DNA of 64,000 nucleotides from Sycobia sp. Sy_11 (GCA_018907035.1 JACCIC010000001.1:4880001-4944000), one strand, 5' to 3'. Counted from the first letter of the stretch, positions 22,930 to 35,639 are shown. Notes: a model not told the origin generated them from the letters alone. Numbers and translations: made by a program.

Positions 22930-23395
22930 GCACTCGGTGCACGCGAGCTCCCGCCGAACGGTACAAGCTCTTGCCGGGCTATTTTTAACTCGCGCGCGCG
23001 GATTCACGTGTTTTTGGTTTATTAATTTTCTTTCCCGCGCTGCTTTATGTGCGAAGCGCGTACACGCATCCGGTCCTCCGAAGTTGGAGTTGTATATTCA
23101 AATAAGCCAAGTTCAACGGGAGAGCATTTCTCGCTTGCCCGCAAGCGTGAATTTATGCTTGTTATTAATTTCATGTTTGTTATTTATTGCGAGCACTTAA
23201 CGATTTATTCGGGTATGGCCGAATACTTTTCAAGTAGGATTCGATTTTCCATCGGGGCAGGATGGTTTTATAATTCATTAAGCCGCTTCCTTGATTGGAA
23301 AAGAAATGCTCTCGCTTTTGGCGGATTGACGCGTGCTTTAACGATCTGCAATGAATTCACTAGAACTATATTTTTAATATCTAGCCATTAATTAA
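22740..23395. other. GC-elevated unique tract, possible regulatory DNA
   Basis: Balanced composition with CpG clusters (CGCGCGCGCGGATTCACGTG at about 22991-23010), interrupted by a (TA)n tract. Open frames overlap on several phases with no domain. It may be conserved non-coding sequence or a 5' untranslated exon. Confidence 0.35.
22870..22927. repeat. (TA)n microsatellite
   Basis: Pure TA dinucleotides inside the GC-elevated tract. Confidence 0.97.
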
Positions 23396-24233
23396 TTGTG
23401 CATAGAAATAAGTGGCTTTAAATTTTGGACCTGAACAGGCTTGATTTTTTTCTCATTTGTTCCATTCAAATCATATATTATATCAGCGGAAATTATTTTT
23501 TACAAAAATGCGAATATTAAGATAGAAAATTTCTCTATTCTCTATGCACAGTCTCTAATGTATTGCACATAACACCTTTTTTCATAGAAAATAAAACTTC
23601 GTATCGCGTAGTGTTTAGAATTTTACCCTGCATTTTACCCTGACTGTTGTAAAAACAAGTAGCACGTGTAACGTGGACGTAACATATGATTTGCAGCATT
23701 TGTATTCTTGCAGTGTTCGACGTCACCCTCAGACCTGCTTCGTCGACTCTCCGCCACTGCCACCAGATTGCGGGTATAATGCTTATTTTATGCCCACGTT
23801 AGATATAGTATACCATTCATTACATCAAACGTCCATCAAATTCATCGCAAAGCTTGGATTTGTTTGGCAGTATATGACGGCGTAGGGCTCTTGAGCGCAC
23901 TGCATCGCGAGCATACGGTCGGAAGTATCTCTGCGGCGAATATCATCATATTTATGCTCAAGAGCAGAAAAGTGTGCTTTACCGAATATTGGAATGCGTA
24001 CGACTTTATTTGTTTGCTGCATATATCGCGGTACATTGTATTCTCTTCCAAAATTCAAATCAATGAGTTTGAGTTTATAGTTTGTACTATCAGACATGAC
24101 TTTCGTATAAACCTAAAGTATTTTACTTAGATAATAATCCCATGCTGTCGTAAATTTCTAAATATACTGTTTAGTTATGATTTTTATAGTACGATTAATT
24201 ACGATTTTTATGGCACAGTTCAGTTCAGTTTAG
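23396..24233. other. mixed-composition sequence, no gene supported
   Basis: The minus-strand frame 23825-24097 (90 residues) is the best open stretch, but it overlaps two other frames and has no recognisable motif. Confidence 0.35.
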
Positions 24234-24545
24234 TCCCTGAGGATGAACCGTAGCGTTTCGAAACGTCGAACACCAAGGTGATTCTAAATTTCAGGTGGTG
24301 GGGGCAGTCAGGTGGTCCTTTACTGTCATAGAATATTGCTTTTATTATTTTTATTTTATTTTATTTATTATTTTATTTTTATTTTTATTTTAGTATTAAT
24401 TTTATTTTATTTTTATTTTTAATTTTCTGATAGAATTTATTGTAGTAATAAGTTTTATTTCAGATTCTACGGGCGTGAATATAAACAAGGAATTTTAGCT
24501 AATATATTATATTATAAAGACTGTAAGACCGATAAAAATATTTAT
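24234..24545 (+). mobile_element. Penelope family A 3' end
   Basis: CTGAGGATGAACCG, CGTTTCGAAACGTCGAAC, GGTGGTGGGGGCAGTCAGGT, a long T/A-rich stretch, then TATAAAGACTGTAAGACCG and ATAAAAATATTTATTAA. The order is the same as in the copies at 6.0, 59.5 and 62.4-62.9 kb. No coding part is retained. CGTTTCGAAACG is a perfect palindrome. Confidence 0.8.
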
Positions 24546-25455
24546 TAATTTTATAATACGATTTACTCTTTCTACGTGGTGCAACAGTAACCTATTATAT
24601 CGTAGCCCTATTCTGTGTTTGAATTTCGTATTATTTAAAATTTGCTAAAATTCCTTTTAGCAAGGTGGAGAGCAAAACTAACAAATCGGGACGACATGGG
24701 TAAGCAATAAGTATGTGATATATTGTTTACATTAGTAAAACTTCCGAGTTCTTTACAAATTTATTTTAAAAAAGTAAAAAGGAGCCGAAATACATAAAAG
24801 AAAAGCATAAAAAGTTTTATAGTAGAGAAAAGAGTATTTTCATTCTTCACTCTAGTATATGCAATCATAGAGTATGCATCATCGAATTTGGTTCGTACCA
24901 TGCGCAGGATATTGATAAGGGAGACTGCTGTAAAGAACTTAATTTTAAAAGATAAGTTTTAATACTAATTTAAGTTTTCATTGTGCTTCTGTATGCTACG
25001 AAATTCCAAGATTTATTTTATGATATTGAAATATAACGAACAATCATGAAGAGTGAACAAAAATAATAAAAATTATGCGAGAGAAGAAAATAGTAATTTA
25101 TTGCTGATATGACCGTTATACTCGCGATTATATTTTTAAACAAAATACAATCTACGAAATAGATTAAAAACTAACATGCAAATTGATTTACTATTTTATA
25201 TTTCGTTTCATATTCTTAATACGGGGTACATTTGAATTGATTTATCTCGAAAAATACTGTTTGTACATAAAAAATGCATACAAAAAAATATGTTCTTTTA
25301 CTAAGATCTAAAACATTCGTGTGGAATGTTTTATGATTTTTGTATTATCTGTGATAAATTATAAAAATTTCATCATTTTCATACTTTTTATGAGTTTAGC
25401 CATAAAAATTCAATCTCGGCAAAAAGCTACCATGTTGTTCTTCAACAGCGCCCAC

Positions 25456-25513
<58 letters not shown>

Positions 25514-26929
25514 CTCGATCAATTAGAAGAAACGTTTCACTATTTTGTAATGCACAAAATGTTATCTAATTATTAATCACATTATTTTTTTCAATATTGG
25601 AAATATATAATAATGCACAAGTAATTGCATTAAATTATTTCAAATTTAATAGTAAGCAGTTCAATGAGGATTAATAAAAAAGTAACTTCATATTCTTAAA
25701 TATTCATTTCCATAAATATTAATTGTTATTAGTTGTTATTATCACTTTTAAAAATAGGGATAATAAAGACGAGGTAATTAAGTAAACAGAGATAAAACTA
25801 TATTAATAAAAGAATTCAGACATGATTTAATAAGATGATCATTGTATATCAAGTGATTACATTCTCATTTTGAATCTGTTTCAATTTTGAGCTTCAAAAT
25901 TGATGACAACGTGATCAGTGTGTAGGCCAAGAACACGCCGCTGAAACTCGCCGGCAAAGTGACAATTGCTTGAATTTTGAAAATGAAAACCTTTTATTCA
26001 GTAATCTATTCTAACGGAAAAACTATTTTTTCAATAAGCAAACGATTCACAAAAATCAAGATGCAAAATAATGATTTCCTAGTAATAATACTTGCTTTTT
26101 ATTGTGGGTATGTCGAAGTAAAAATTAATGATCATGATACGAAGAAGATTTTGCTCGATTAAAGAATTTTAAAGACTTACGTATCGTAAAATACTATTAA
26201 ACCAGCTAGCCGCCACCAAGAAAAGAAATGATACTGTTATTTCATTCGTGCAAAATGAAAAAGGTCAAGATCATTTGACTGCTAAAAGTATCTATTGTAA
26301 TATATGTATTGATAACATCAAATGCTTTCTGCTTTAAAATTAAAAGTGTCTGGATAATTCATCGAAAAATGAAGAAAGTATTAAAATATTAGTATGCAAA
26401 ATCGCATTTTTAAAGTTATAATAAATAATAGGGCATCTAACTGAACATGAAATTATAAAAAAATGTGTTGAAAATTATTATTAAGAATAAATCTGAGTCT
26501 TATTGGTCGTTAAAAGAAATATTAAATTCTCATAGAGTAAACTCTTATTATTATCTATGGGAGAAGGATATTGTATGAAAATGAAGGATTTCCAATTCTA
26601 ATTTGCATATATCTGAGAAAAAATTATCAAAACATGATTTTTTGCATATTTCTTATAAAGTAAAATCTCATATTTGGCTTAATTACCTAAAAATATTGTA
26701 GACTCTTAAAGGATTATTGAGTATAAATTTTTAGGAATATTTTTAGAAATATAGAAAATATAATATTGTGCTCATAAAAATTATCGAACAAATAAAATTC
26801 AAGAACGAATGTGTGTAATTATAGGAATTAATACGTGAATAAATTTTATGGTCTGAATAAATAAAATATATTTATAAAATAAGACTGCATAAGTTTTATA
26901 GAATATAGGTCTAATTTCTGATCTTAAAT
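24546..26929. other. AT-rich sequence, no gene seen
   Basis: Apart from one (TA)n tract nothing is recognised. Confidence 0.6.
25459..25511. repeat. (TA)n microsatellite
   Basis: Pure TA dinucleotides. Confidence 0.97.
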
Positions 26930-27450
26930 GAAAGCAGGTATACTCCAACAGAATCAGTTATACGTCGATATCCATCCAAGAATCAGGCGGAGCATTTTAT
27001 GCAATAAACACACTTGCCAATCATGGGAGCGGTAGTCAGTGCACGTCGCTTGGAATCCCCATTCGCGACACATCATCAGAAATCTATCATCATTCTCCCG
27101 TAACTACCGCCTTTAGCGCTGACGGCGCGCAGCTACAAGTTCACCCGAGTCCATATAGCAGTATTGCAAGATCTAAGGAGCATGCGACTACGTCGGTGGC
27201 GCATTATTCTGGCCCTGAGACCCCCGAGGTGGGATCGCCGGGACTAATTGTGATGTCTACGCGACGCGGAGAGTGAAGTGATCACACCACCCCATTTATG
27301 GCAGGGCCACCTTCGGACCGGCTAGTTTTTCCAAGTCTCCGGCTCTCGGCTGATAAAGCCGTTTCGAACGAAGGCAGACCTCCCCTGAGTATCGAGTATT
27401 ATGTGCCTCATCTATGTTTTTTTTTTTTTTTGGCAACGGTAGCAATGATA
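26930..27450. other. GC-elevated unique tract, possible regulatory or untranslated exon
   Basis: Sharp rise in GC and CpG relative to the flanks, ending at a T12-type run near 27420. The frame 27298-27561 (+) has no recognisable motif and runs into the T tract. Confidence 0.35.
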
Positions 27451-29029
27451 ATCACAAGTACAGGTGTTCGATCGATGAAGGAGGCACTTGTTTGTATTGC
27501 GCGAAAGGGCTCATATATGTTCTCCGATTCAGCTAGGTTCTATTACATGCTTTTTTGTTAAATAGCATGATAGGCTTATAGGACAACGTATTATTTTAAA
27601 CATATTATATTAATAGATATTATTGAGCCGATATATATGGTATGAGAAAACGATAGGGAGTAGTGTTAATAATAGTGTTTACAATAACTTTTTGTGATAA
27701 TTTATATTATAATTTTAATTACAGCATCGATAATATTGTAATTATATTTTTTATTACATAGAAAAAGAAATATTTAGACTGCTTTAGACTCTGAGATCTT
27801 GGTTAGTGCTATATAATTTATATACATTTAATTTATACATATCTAATTTTATATTCACATAAAACTAATTTAGCATTTATTTATAGTTAATAAACACAGT
27901 AACTTCCACCACTGGATTGATACTCGAATATTGTTCTACGCTATAATTCTTGAAGATGAAATTTATAGTTTTCGATATTTCAAAAAAACAATCTGAAAAA
28001 CTGCATTTCGAAGATCGACATCATCGTTTTAATTTTATTTTTTGTAATGTATCAGGAGTATTTTTTATGAAGAATTGTATTCTGAATAGAAATTAATGAT
28101 GTCTATAACTTAAACGTTAAAATGTTCGTTTGAAGATAGATACAAGAGAATATGATGAAAATATTGTGAAAGAAGAGAATATTTACTGAGAAAAGCATAT
28201 TCTCGAGAAATGATAGAAAGGAAGAAAGAACCTTCTGTAAATATTGAAACCCTTCTTGAGAACAGTGTTTCTAGTGCGTCATTCTTTGTTGCTAAAAAAT
28301 TTTCCAAAGAAGTAAGGCAATGGTTATAATCATGTAGAAGTTATGAAAGCATTGAAATTACACAAAATTTCTGAAAAAACTGAGCAGTCTTCGGTGCTTT
28401 TCAGATTACTGATTTTTTGTTACTGAAGACAAATGAGTTTTATACGTCTTATGTCAATACGTGAATGTCAATTGCTACTTCTAACATTAAAATCTGTTAA
28501 CGAGGAAAGTTTGTCAAAATTATTATTATTCATTAGCAATTATTCTACTCAATTTATTATTTTTTATATCTAACCTAATATATATATATATGTATTGAAC
28601 GCTAAGGAAATAAAAATAGACAAGAATATATAGCTTCCCTCCCAGAAAATATGAAGAGCAAAAGACGCTTTTCTAACATGTGCTACAAAAATCTATTTTA
28701 TACCATCTTGAACTCAAAATTAGGACTTTAAAAAAGGATTTGGTGAAAATTAATTTTAACTGATTTAATTTTCCTCTCATTTCCCTCAAATTTATTCTCC
28801 GTTTTTTCGGATTAAAAATTACTTTATGATACACGTGATTCGAAATGTACTGTTCCTGAGTGAATTCTCAGAGAGTCAAAAATAGGACACAACCTACAGC
28901 TACAAAATATCTTTATATTCACTAGTTTATTTATAGAAATGAAGTAAATCATAGTCATTAAACTGCTGGCTTTCTACTGTAAAAATCCCTTAAAATGATC
29001 TTATTGCGTAAAGGTAGTGAAATTTGAGA
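27451..29029. other. AT-rich sequence, no gene seen
   Basis: No coding or repeat signal recognised on either strand. Confidence 0.6.
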
Positions 29030-29325
29030 GAGGGAGGGGGTGGTATTCCATGAGGTGAAATTTGTTCGCGGCCAGAAAGATAAATCTAGAAACCAATTGG
29101 CGACAAAGTTGCGCCACTCCATCTTCAATCAAATACGCGTATCCCTATCACGGAGATAGGGTTCAACTGTGTTGTTGGCTCATTTACAAATCCGTGTGAT
29201 ACACATAACCAAGAATCACGGGGAACCAGCCAAGCTCAGACCGCTCGGCGTTTCTTCCCGATGTCTTCTCTTCTCGTTCGCTCTCGCCGCGTTGGACTAC
29301 CACGATGATGTAAAGGCAAACGAAG

Positions 29326-29378
<53 letters not shown>

Positions 29379-29600
29379 CGGGAGGGAGGGAGAGAGAGAG
29401 AGGCCGGTGAGGCCACCGATGTGGAAGAACTGGATTACGTGTTTGCACGTCTAAAGGGAATTTCTCGGATCGCTGTCCGAAGCGCTTTGTGGATTTTCAA
29501 CGACGCCGCCGCTACGGAAAGAATACGAGGTGGCAATCCGCGGCCGCGGCGTCCCTCATGAGTCACACTCGTTAGAAACTCGATGCTGCACTTGCACTAT
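29030..29600. other. GC-elevated tract containing a (GA)n repeat
   Basis: Unique-looking balanced DNA (29090-29320 and 29405-29600) around a purine repeat. The open frames through it come from the GA run, which reads Glu-Arg on one strand and Leu-Ser on the other. Confidence 0.4.
29325..29402. repeat. (GA)n microsatellite
   Basis: GA dinucleotides with an inserted GGGAGGGCGGGAGGGAGGGA segment that could form a G-quadruplex. Confidence 0.95.
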
Positions 29601-30244
29601 CAGACGCGAGATAGGCGAAAGGTTTTTCAGTGCGAAAGTTTAGATTGGAACTTTTTGCCGAGATCCGGTGCTCTTTGTCGATAGATCAACTTTAAATAAT
29701 AATTCAAAAGCGCGTCTTGTGGGAAATTAGGCTTCAGCGGATCGATAAATCAATATATTCTATTAAATTAATAAAAATATTTACTAATTTAGTTCAAAAC
29801 AGTCGGCATTAGTATAATTTTTAATTTTTAATATTCTCTTAAAAATAATTTTTTTCTGTTAACACAAAGAACGTGACCTTCACGTTTTTACTTTTGTTAA
29901 TCAGGTACCTTTTAAAATACCAGATCGTTTCTTCAATGATCTCTTGTTCAGCATCATCCAGAACTAATGACTCGGACATAGAAAGAATGTACCTCCTAGC
30001 TTTTTTAATTTTATTATTCTTTTTTATTTACTTGTTTTTTTCTTTTTCTATTTTTTGTTTCTTGTATATTTTTATTGTTTTATAACTTGTTATTTTTTTA
30101 TAATAGTTCCAGTTTACGAGGATCGGCATATGGAGATATGTTACAGTATTCTAAATCATGCATATATTCTTATTTTTATAAGAAAGTACTATTAAAATTT
30201 TATACTCTTTTATACTCTATGAAAATTTTGTTTAAATTTTGAGA

Positions 30245-30294
<50 letters not shown>

Positions 30295-30889
30295 TTGTTC
30301 TTTTCGATTAAATATAGTCCTTATATTTAATTATCAACGTTTTAAATGCGATTAAATTTATGTATTTGTATTCAAATAAACAAATGAAATTGAATGAATG
30401 TTAATATGCTAATGTTCTATGACTTAAAAAAATATACATTTTTATTCAGTTATCTTCAAGTAATACTGTTAGCATTATATACATTTTGAGTGATAACAAC
30501 CAAGAAGAGAAATTTTGATCGAAACTATTGTTGTGATTACTCAATATCTAGGTTACGTATATATGCAGGCTAGAAATGATTGTGAAAGTTATTTTGAAAT
30601 TTCTTTATCAAAAAATTATACATATGTGGGCTTTGAACACTATAATATATACTTTATCGTAAGTATAATAGAAAGTACATGAAGGTGCAGCCAATATAAA
30701 ATTCAGTGAGATGAGTTAATTATTTATCATATAATAACATAAGCTCCTTATATATGTATAATTTTACTCTTTAATTTATGACTAAGGACCGTTAAAATAG
30801 TTTCACTCAATTACTCTTTTGCTTCATAATAGAATACATTAGCTACTAAATCGTTTCTTTCACAATAGAAAGAACTAAAACAAAATCAC
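29601..30889. other. AT-rich sequence, no gene seen
   Basis: Includes a T-rich stretch (30000-30110) whose open frame is a low-complexity artefact. Confidence 0.6.
30246..30291. repeat. (TA)n microsatellite
   Basis: Pure TA dinucleotides. Confidence 0.97.
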
Positions 30890-31420
30890 TGGTTTTAGTG
30901 CCAAGCGATAAAATGACAAGTTTTACAACGGAAGCTGCCACCCCTCTCTCCTTTCTTCTCTGGAAAAAAAAGAGAAAAGAAATAAATATCTTTCCCCAGT
31001 TTTGTCATCCAGCAAGATGGATGGACTCGTTCGCGTTGTACACATTTTTACCAGCTCCACGCACATACAGCTGGAGATTTAAAAGAGTTAAGAGTCGAGT
31101 TTCCTGTCGCAGCCAAGCGCGATTAAAGTCCTTGGGGGAAGCGTCTGGGACATTTTTCACTTGATCGATGAGGGAAAAGGACGCGGCTACACTCCGCGGC
31201 AATATTTCTCGGGCAGAAGTAACGCTTTTAACACTCGAAGTGATAACGGCAATAACGATTTCACACTTCGCCCGCGCGCATTTTCCCGCGAGTTGCACAC
31301 CCGCCAGGACAGGGACTATTATGCTCATATATATTCGAGTATATTTCCTACCAGGGCGTAAGCTCTATTGCATTTGTCGCGTCTAACGCGCGGCAAAACA
31401 CAGAATTGCCTCGTGTTACT
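30890..31420. other. GC-elevated unique tract, possible regulatory DNA
   Basis: Balanced composition with overlapping open frames on both strands and no domain. CGCCCGCGCGCATTTTCCCG lies at about 31269-31288. Most likely conserved non-coding DNA, or partly a retroposed 3' end (see 31250-31538). Confidence 0.35.
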
Positions 31421-31538
31421 CGTTTTCCACAGTTTTATTCGGTGCCAAGAATATTTTCAAAATAAACTTGAGACTATATGCTGTCTTCGGAATTTTGTTG
31501 TAATAAAGAAGTGCAATTAAAAAAAAAAAAAAAAAAAC
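31250..31538 (+). mobile_element. possible retroposed transcript 3' end with poly(A)
   Basis: An AATAAA (31502-31507) is followed about a dozen bases later by an uninterrupted A run of roughly 19 (to 31537). The 9-mer TGATAACGG occurs both at 31241-31249 and right after the A run at 31539-31547, like a target-site duplication. No open frame or known SINE head is visible in between. Confidence 0.3.
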
Positions 31539-31547
31539 TGATAACGG

Positions 31548-32049
31548 AGTGTCATAAAGGGTGAAGAAAGTTTTATTGAGACGTTCGTGCTGTTGTAAAC
31601 TCCGTAAAAAAAGAAATAAAAAAACTAGAGAGATGATGTAAAAGAAATGAAAGCAGAACTTTTTTCTGTGCTGGTTAATTAATCTTAATTGTCCTGATAC
31701 CAGCTATTGTATAAGATCGACCATTGATTTTTCTATACGCGCATCGCTCTGCAGCATGCAGAAATTATATTAAGCGAATGCACTATTAAAATTGAGGATA
31801 AATATTTGACAAATACATCTTCAAACCGTTTATAATTTATATTAACAAGAGTCACAGCTAATTAACGGTCCTTGTGTATATTTATGCTCATTAAGTCAAA
31901 AGTATTTTTCTAGATACGAGATATCAATATATTTTTACTAACAATAAAGTATAAGCTTACTTTCTCGTATACAGAAAAGTGCAATATTAATAGAAAGTAT
32001 AAAGATATATGTAATATATGTAATAATTATAATCAGTTTTGTTTCTAAA
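31548..32049. other. AT-rich sequence, no gene seen
   Basis: Nothing recognised. Confidence 0.6.
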
Positions 32050-32370
32050 AATTGTTATATGTAAAATATCATAGATTGCTGAACACCGACTGACTCCAAT
32101 CTGGACGCCTGTGTCCAGATTTGGCTCAATTTTGCTTCCCAGTCGGAGTACCAATAGGTGAATTCATGGTGGATATGTTTAGCTCTACCACTTGGAGCGT
32201 CAAGCGGTGTATGAAATCTGAATCCATTTTGGATCATGATTTGAAAATATTCACCAATGGTTGGTGATAGATTGAAGTCAGCGGGACGACAACTGGAAGA
32301 GGAATGTTACAGAATTTGTAGAACAGTTGGCGCCAAGGTGGCGGTACAGTAGCACCATCGTGTTATCTGG
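32050..32370. other. mixed-composition patch, unidentified
   Basis: Composition is balanced and unlike the neighbouring AT-rich DNA. The minus frame 32055-32237 has no recognisable motif. It could be a decayed transposon or exon; no terminal repeats seen. Confidence 0.3.
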
Positions 32371-33692
32371 GTTATAATAGATTCTTCTGATAAAAATAAC
32401 ATTGCATTCAAGACGATGAAGTAAATTAGAGTACCCTCTATCTTATGTATGGAGAAAAATAATGTGGAATAGGGTTCTTTTTGAGGGCAAGATTTGCGGA
32501 AAACAATTATCTACAGCTTAATTTTTGCGGACGTTTCGATAGCTGGTTTATTATTCTCTTTAGATGAAATATAAAAGAAAGAATGCTTGAGATACACTGT
32601 TGCGGTGTCGAAGTCCCTTCTACAAATCATATTAAAGTCTTTTCCAAGTCATAGAAAGGACGTTCGTGCAGAAAAAGTATATATCAAGCATTCGTTCTGT
32701 AATATTTAATTTAAAGAGGATAGTATAAATCAACTATATAAACATCTTAAAAAATTAATTTGTAGTTAATTTTATCCTACAAATTCTGCACTTCAAGAAG
32801 GGTCTTTAATAATATTATGTTTCTTTATCAATAAATTTTCAGCGACTCTAAATATTTTTAGTAATAAGTAACTAAAATATTGAATGTACGAATAAAATGA
32901 CTATCATGGGAGATAGATAATGCAAAAGGATCATTAAATAAAACAAACACAAAAATAAGCAGTTTCTGATTATTTTTGCTAAGCGAATAGAAGACGTAGT
33001 AGAAGAAGTAGAAGAAATGTAAGCTTATATATATAAAGACATAATAATAATAATAATACGAACAACAACGAAAACAATAACAACAATAGCAACAGCAGCA
33101 GCAATAACACAGAAATTCAATAATTAAATAACACATTATTAATAATTAAACGAACAGAAGAAATTACATTCATTGCATATACAATTTTTATTATGCAATT
33201 GAGTCATTTATATTATTATAATTATTTTTTGTAAATTATGTTTTGTACTTGAATGCATTAGATAAGATTTATAATATTGAATACAAATTGCTAATAATAC
33301 AAATTGATTTTTGTATTGTGTATTATAATTTTTACTTTTGGTTCCAAAGGTGGTAAATTTTACATTGCAATTCTTAATCCATTTTAGATCAGAATTTTTG
33401 CGAAAAATATTATAATTAGCGTACGATAACTTAAAAATTATTTTATATTAAATATAAGTATATATTTTTTCAATTAAAAAACAGTATATTCTTTAGAGAT
33501 CGATACTTTAATTCAATTCAATGATATTTTCAGATATTAATATAGACTATTTTACATTATTACCAATAAAAATTGCTCGACTTCTAGTTGGAGATATTTT
33601 TTTCTGCTTCGAAATAATGAAAAGTTTTTCCTTCTCAAGAGCGAAATTTATTTGCAAAAAAGTTATTAGTTCTTAATGAAGCAAACTTTATA
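32371..33692. other. AT-rich sequence, no gene seen
   Basis: Only a triplet-rich patch stands out (33035-33112). Confidence 0.6.
33035..33112. repeat. degenerate triplet repeat (AAT then AAC/AGC)
   Basis: ATA/AAT triplets run into AACAACAACGAAAACAATAA and then GCAACAGCAGCAGCAATAAC. Confidence 0.8.
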
Positions 33693-34240
33693 CAGGGTGT
33701 CGTGAGTATGATTGCTCACACTACTTGGTGGATAATACGTAGAGGGAGTTATATACAAAAGTTGTATGTATTTTGGTAACTTGCAAATAGTTGTTGCACT
33801 ATGTAACAATATTCATCAATGATCGAGCAAACGCTTATTCGGCTCCGAATTCAGAAGTATGGAAATTGAGAAGACGGGTGCAGACTTTGAGTTTAATTTG
33901 AAGAACAACGGAAAGGTTTCGAAGATCGTGGTGGGAAAAGACTGAGTTGTTTATTTGAAGATAAATTTACGATCGTGCTCGTAACTCCATGACTAGTACA
34001 CAGACGGAAATACACATAAATTTCTCATGTTTTAGAAATTTTGATCTGAACTAACTAATGCATATCAATAAACAACTATAACTAGTATTTTCCGCGAACA
34101 TCCGGCCCCTCCCAATAATCTGCAGATTATACTCAAAGTCTCTGGCCATATTTGCCATGCCCTTCAGTTGAGAACCGAATTATTATATTTGAGAATTATT
34201 ATTATATACCAGTGTGAATTATTATATTTGAGACACCGTG
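33693..34240 (+). mobile_element. TA-flanked MITE, copy 1
   Basis: Left end CAGGGTGTCGTGAGTATGAT; the right end, reverse-complemented, is CACGGTGTCTCAAATATAAT, and both go on to a TCACACT block. TA dinucleotides lie outside both ends (33691-33692 and 34241-34242). The interior matches copy 2 in the same order: TTGTTTATTTGAAGATAA against TTGTTTCTTTGGAGGATAA, CGTGCTCGTAACTCCATGA against CGTGCTTGTAACTACATGA, and ATTTTGATCTGA against ATTCTGATCTGA. No transposase is encoded. Confidence 0.75.
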
Positions 34241-34242
34241 TA

Positions 34243-34502
34243 TATATTGATATACTAAGACGATACAATATTATTAATTAGCCGGTAGCTTTTTTGCTCG
34301 TTGCCCGACTAGCCGTCTAGCCCTTGCGGCTATAATTTTCTTCCGACCTTGCCCTGTGTACACCGAGGGCAATGAGCTCATACTCGACTTCCGGATTTGC
34401 GAAACAACGCGAGCGACCACGCTTGCGCTGCTATACCTTCTTTCCGGCATAAAACGCGCGTCCCAGATATACAGAAGCGAAGGCCAAATCTACTTATATA
34501 CA
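34243..34502. other. GC-elevated spacer between MITEs
   Basis: Balanced unique DNA (TTGCCCGACTAGCCGTCTAG near 34302) with no open gene; probably the original host sequence between two insertions. Confidence 0.4.
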
Positions 34503-34504
34503 TA

Positions 34505-35122
34505 CCGGGTGTTCCAAATGTGATTGTTCACAATTGCCAATCCGCAATAAGTATGAAAATTCATCTACATAGGTTATATGCATTTTCAAAAGTTGCAATA
34601 TGTTTTACCGCTACATACCGATGTTATCGGCCAATCAGCAAATGCTAATTCGACTCTCGATTGAACTGCATGAAATTGGACGATAATTTAAGAAACAATA
34701 GGAGGAACTTGCCCACCGCGAAAAGACAAGGTTTAGTTGTTTCTTTGGAGGATAATTTTAGGAGCGTGCTTGTAACTACATGATTAATACATAGTCGAAA
34801 ACATACTTCAGCTTTTTATGTTTTAGGAATTCTGATCTGAGATAGCTATTGGTATACTAATAAAGAACTACTGGCCTTTGCCTCGGATGTACAGCTCCTC
34901 TCATTATTCTTCAGATTGTACTCATAGATTCCGCTCGTCTACTCAATCTCTATATCCCTCAGTTGAAAGCCGATTTTTTGTGTGCTCCTTGGCTGATGAA
35001 CATTGACACATAGCGGAAAAACGAATTATAAATTTGCAAAATGCATAGAATCACCTTTGTATATGATTTTTCCTGCTTATAACCGTTTTCATATTGTGCA
35101 AAATGATATTTGGCATACCCTG
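34505..35122 (+). mobile_element. TA-flanked MITE, copy 2
   Basis: Left end CCGGGTGTTCCAAATGTGAT; the right end, reverse-complemented, is CAGGGTATGCCAAATATCAT, with CACAA next on both sides. TA lies outside both ends (34503-34504 and 35123-35124). Its interior is collinear with copy 1. TA target choice suggests Tc1/mariner-type mobilisation, an inference. Confidence 0.75.
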
Positions 35123-35124
35123 TA

Positions 35125-35309
35125 GTATATGTAAATATATATAGGACGATCCAGTTGTGGTACTTCGCAAAAACGCGCACGGCCGCCGCGTTTTCATAAT
35201 AAAGTGGCAGCCATCCGCGGTAATAAGACGGCGGTGCAGCAAATCCCCTACATAAGTCCTTTATAGACAGCGGCGACTCCACGGCGAGCATCCTGTATAT
35301 ATATATATA
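35125..35309. other. spacer, possibly a third small TA-flanked element
   Basis: TATAGGACGATCCAG near 35139 and the reverse complement of AGCATCCTGTATA near 35288 are similar, so a further element of about 150 bp is conceivable. The match is too short to be firm. The interior is GC-rich (CGGCCGCCGCG). Confidence 0.3.
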
Positions 35310-35311
35310 TA

Positions 35312-35625
35312 CATGGTGTTCCAAAAGTTTCGGATCACCTGGATAACTCGCAGGGTACATTATTTGTTGAAAGGGTTAAGCTGCTATCTTTAGTCATTTT
35401 CAACGAAGAATTCGATGGTGACCTTTATTTTGACCTTGATAATAACATTTAAGGTCATTTCAACGTCAACTCTTTACCTTTCAATTGAGAGTCCACTTTT
35501 TGAATCCTGATATCAAACGAGTAAACATTTTACGTTCAAATACGTATTAGAATTCATCGTTCGGGTAGCTTAAAAAAGGAGTATCTTTCGAGTTATTCGG
35601 GTGTCCCTGGACTTTTCAAACACGC
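35312..35625 (+). mobile_element. TA-flanked MITE of a second family
   Basis: Left end CATGGTGTTCCAAAAGTTTC followed by GGATCACCTGGATAACTCG; the right end, reverse-complemented, is GCGTGTTTGAAAAGTCCAGG followed by GACACCCGAATAACTCG. TA lies outside both ends (35310-35311 and 35626-35627). It is 314 bp with no coding capacity. Confidence 0.65.
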
Positions 35626-35639
35626 TATAGGTAAGTTCA

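Noticed and set aside
23825..24097. 90-codon minus-strand frame as a gene
   Set aside because: Overlapped by two other open frames and without recognisable domain or splice sites.
24234..24290. Hammerhead ribozyme in Penelope ends
   Set aside because: Penelope-like elements are known to carry hammerhead motifs, and CTGAGGATGA...CGAAACG is suggestive, but the canonical CTGATGA core is not present in any copy here and stem III cannot be drawn convincingly.
29169..29561. Glu-Arg repeat protein of 130 codons
   Set aside because: Produced by the (GA)n microsatellite; the flanking parts have no domain.
35139..35295. Third small MITE between copies
   Set aside because: Terminal similarity covers too few bases to separate it from chance near TA-rich DNA.
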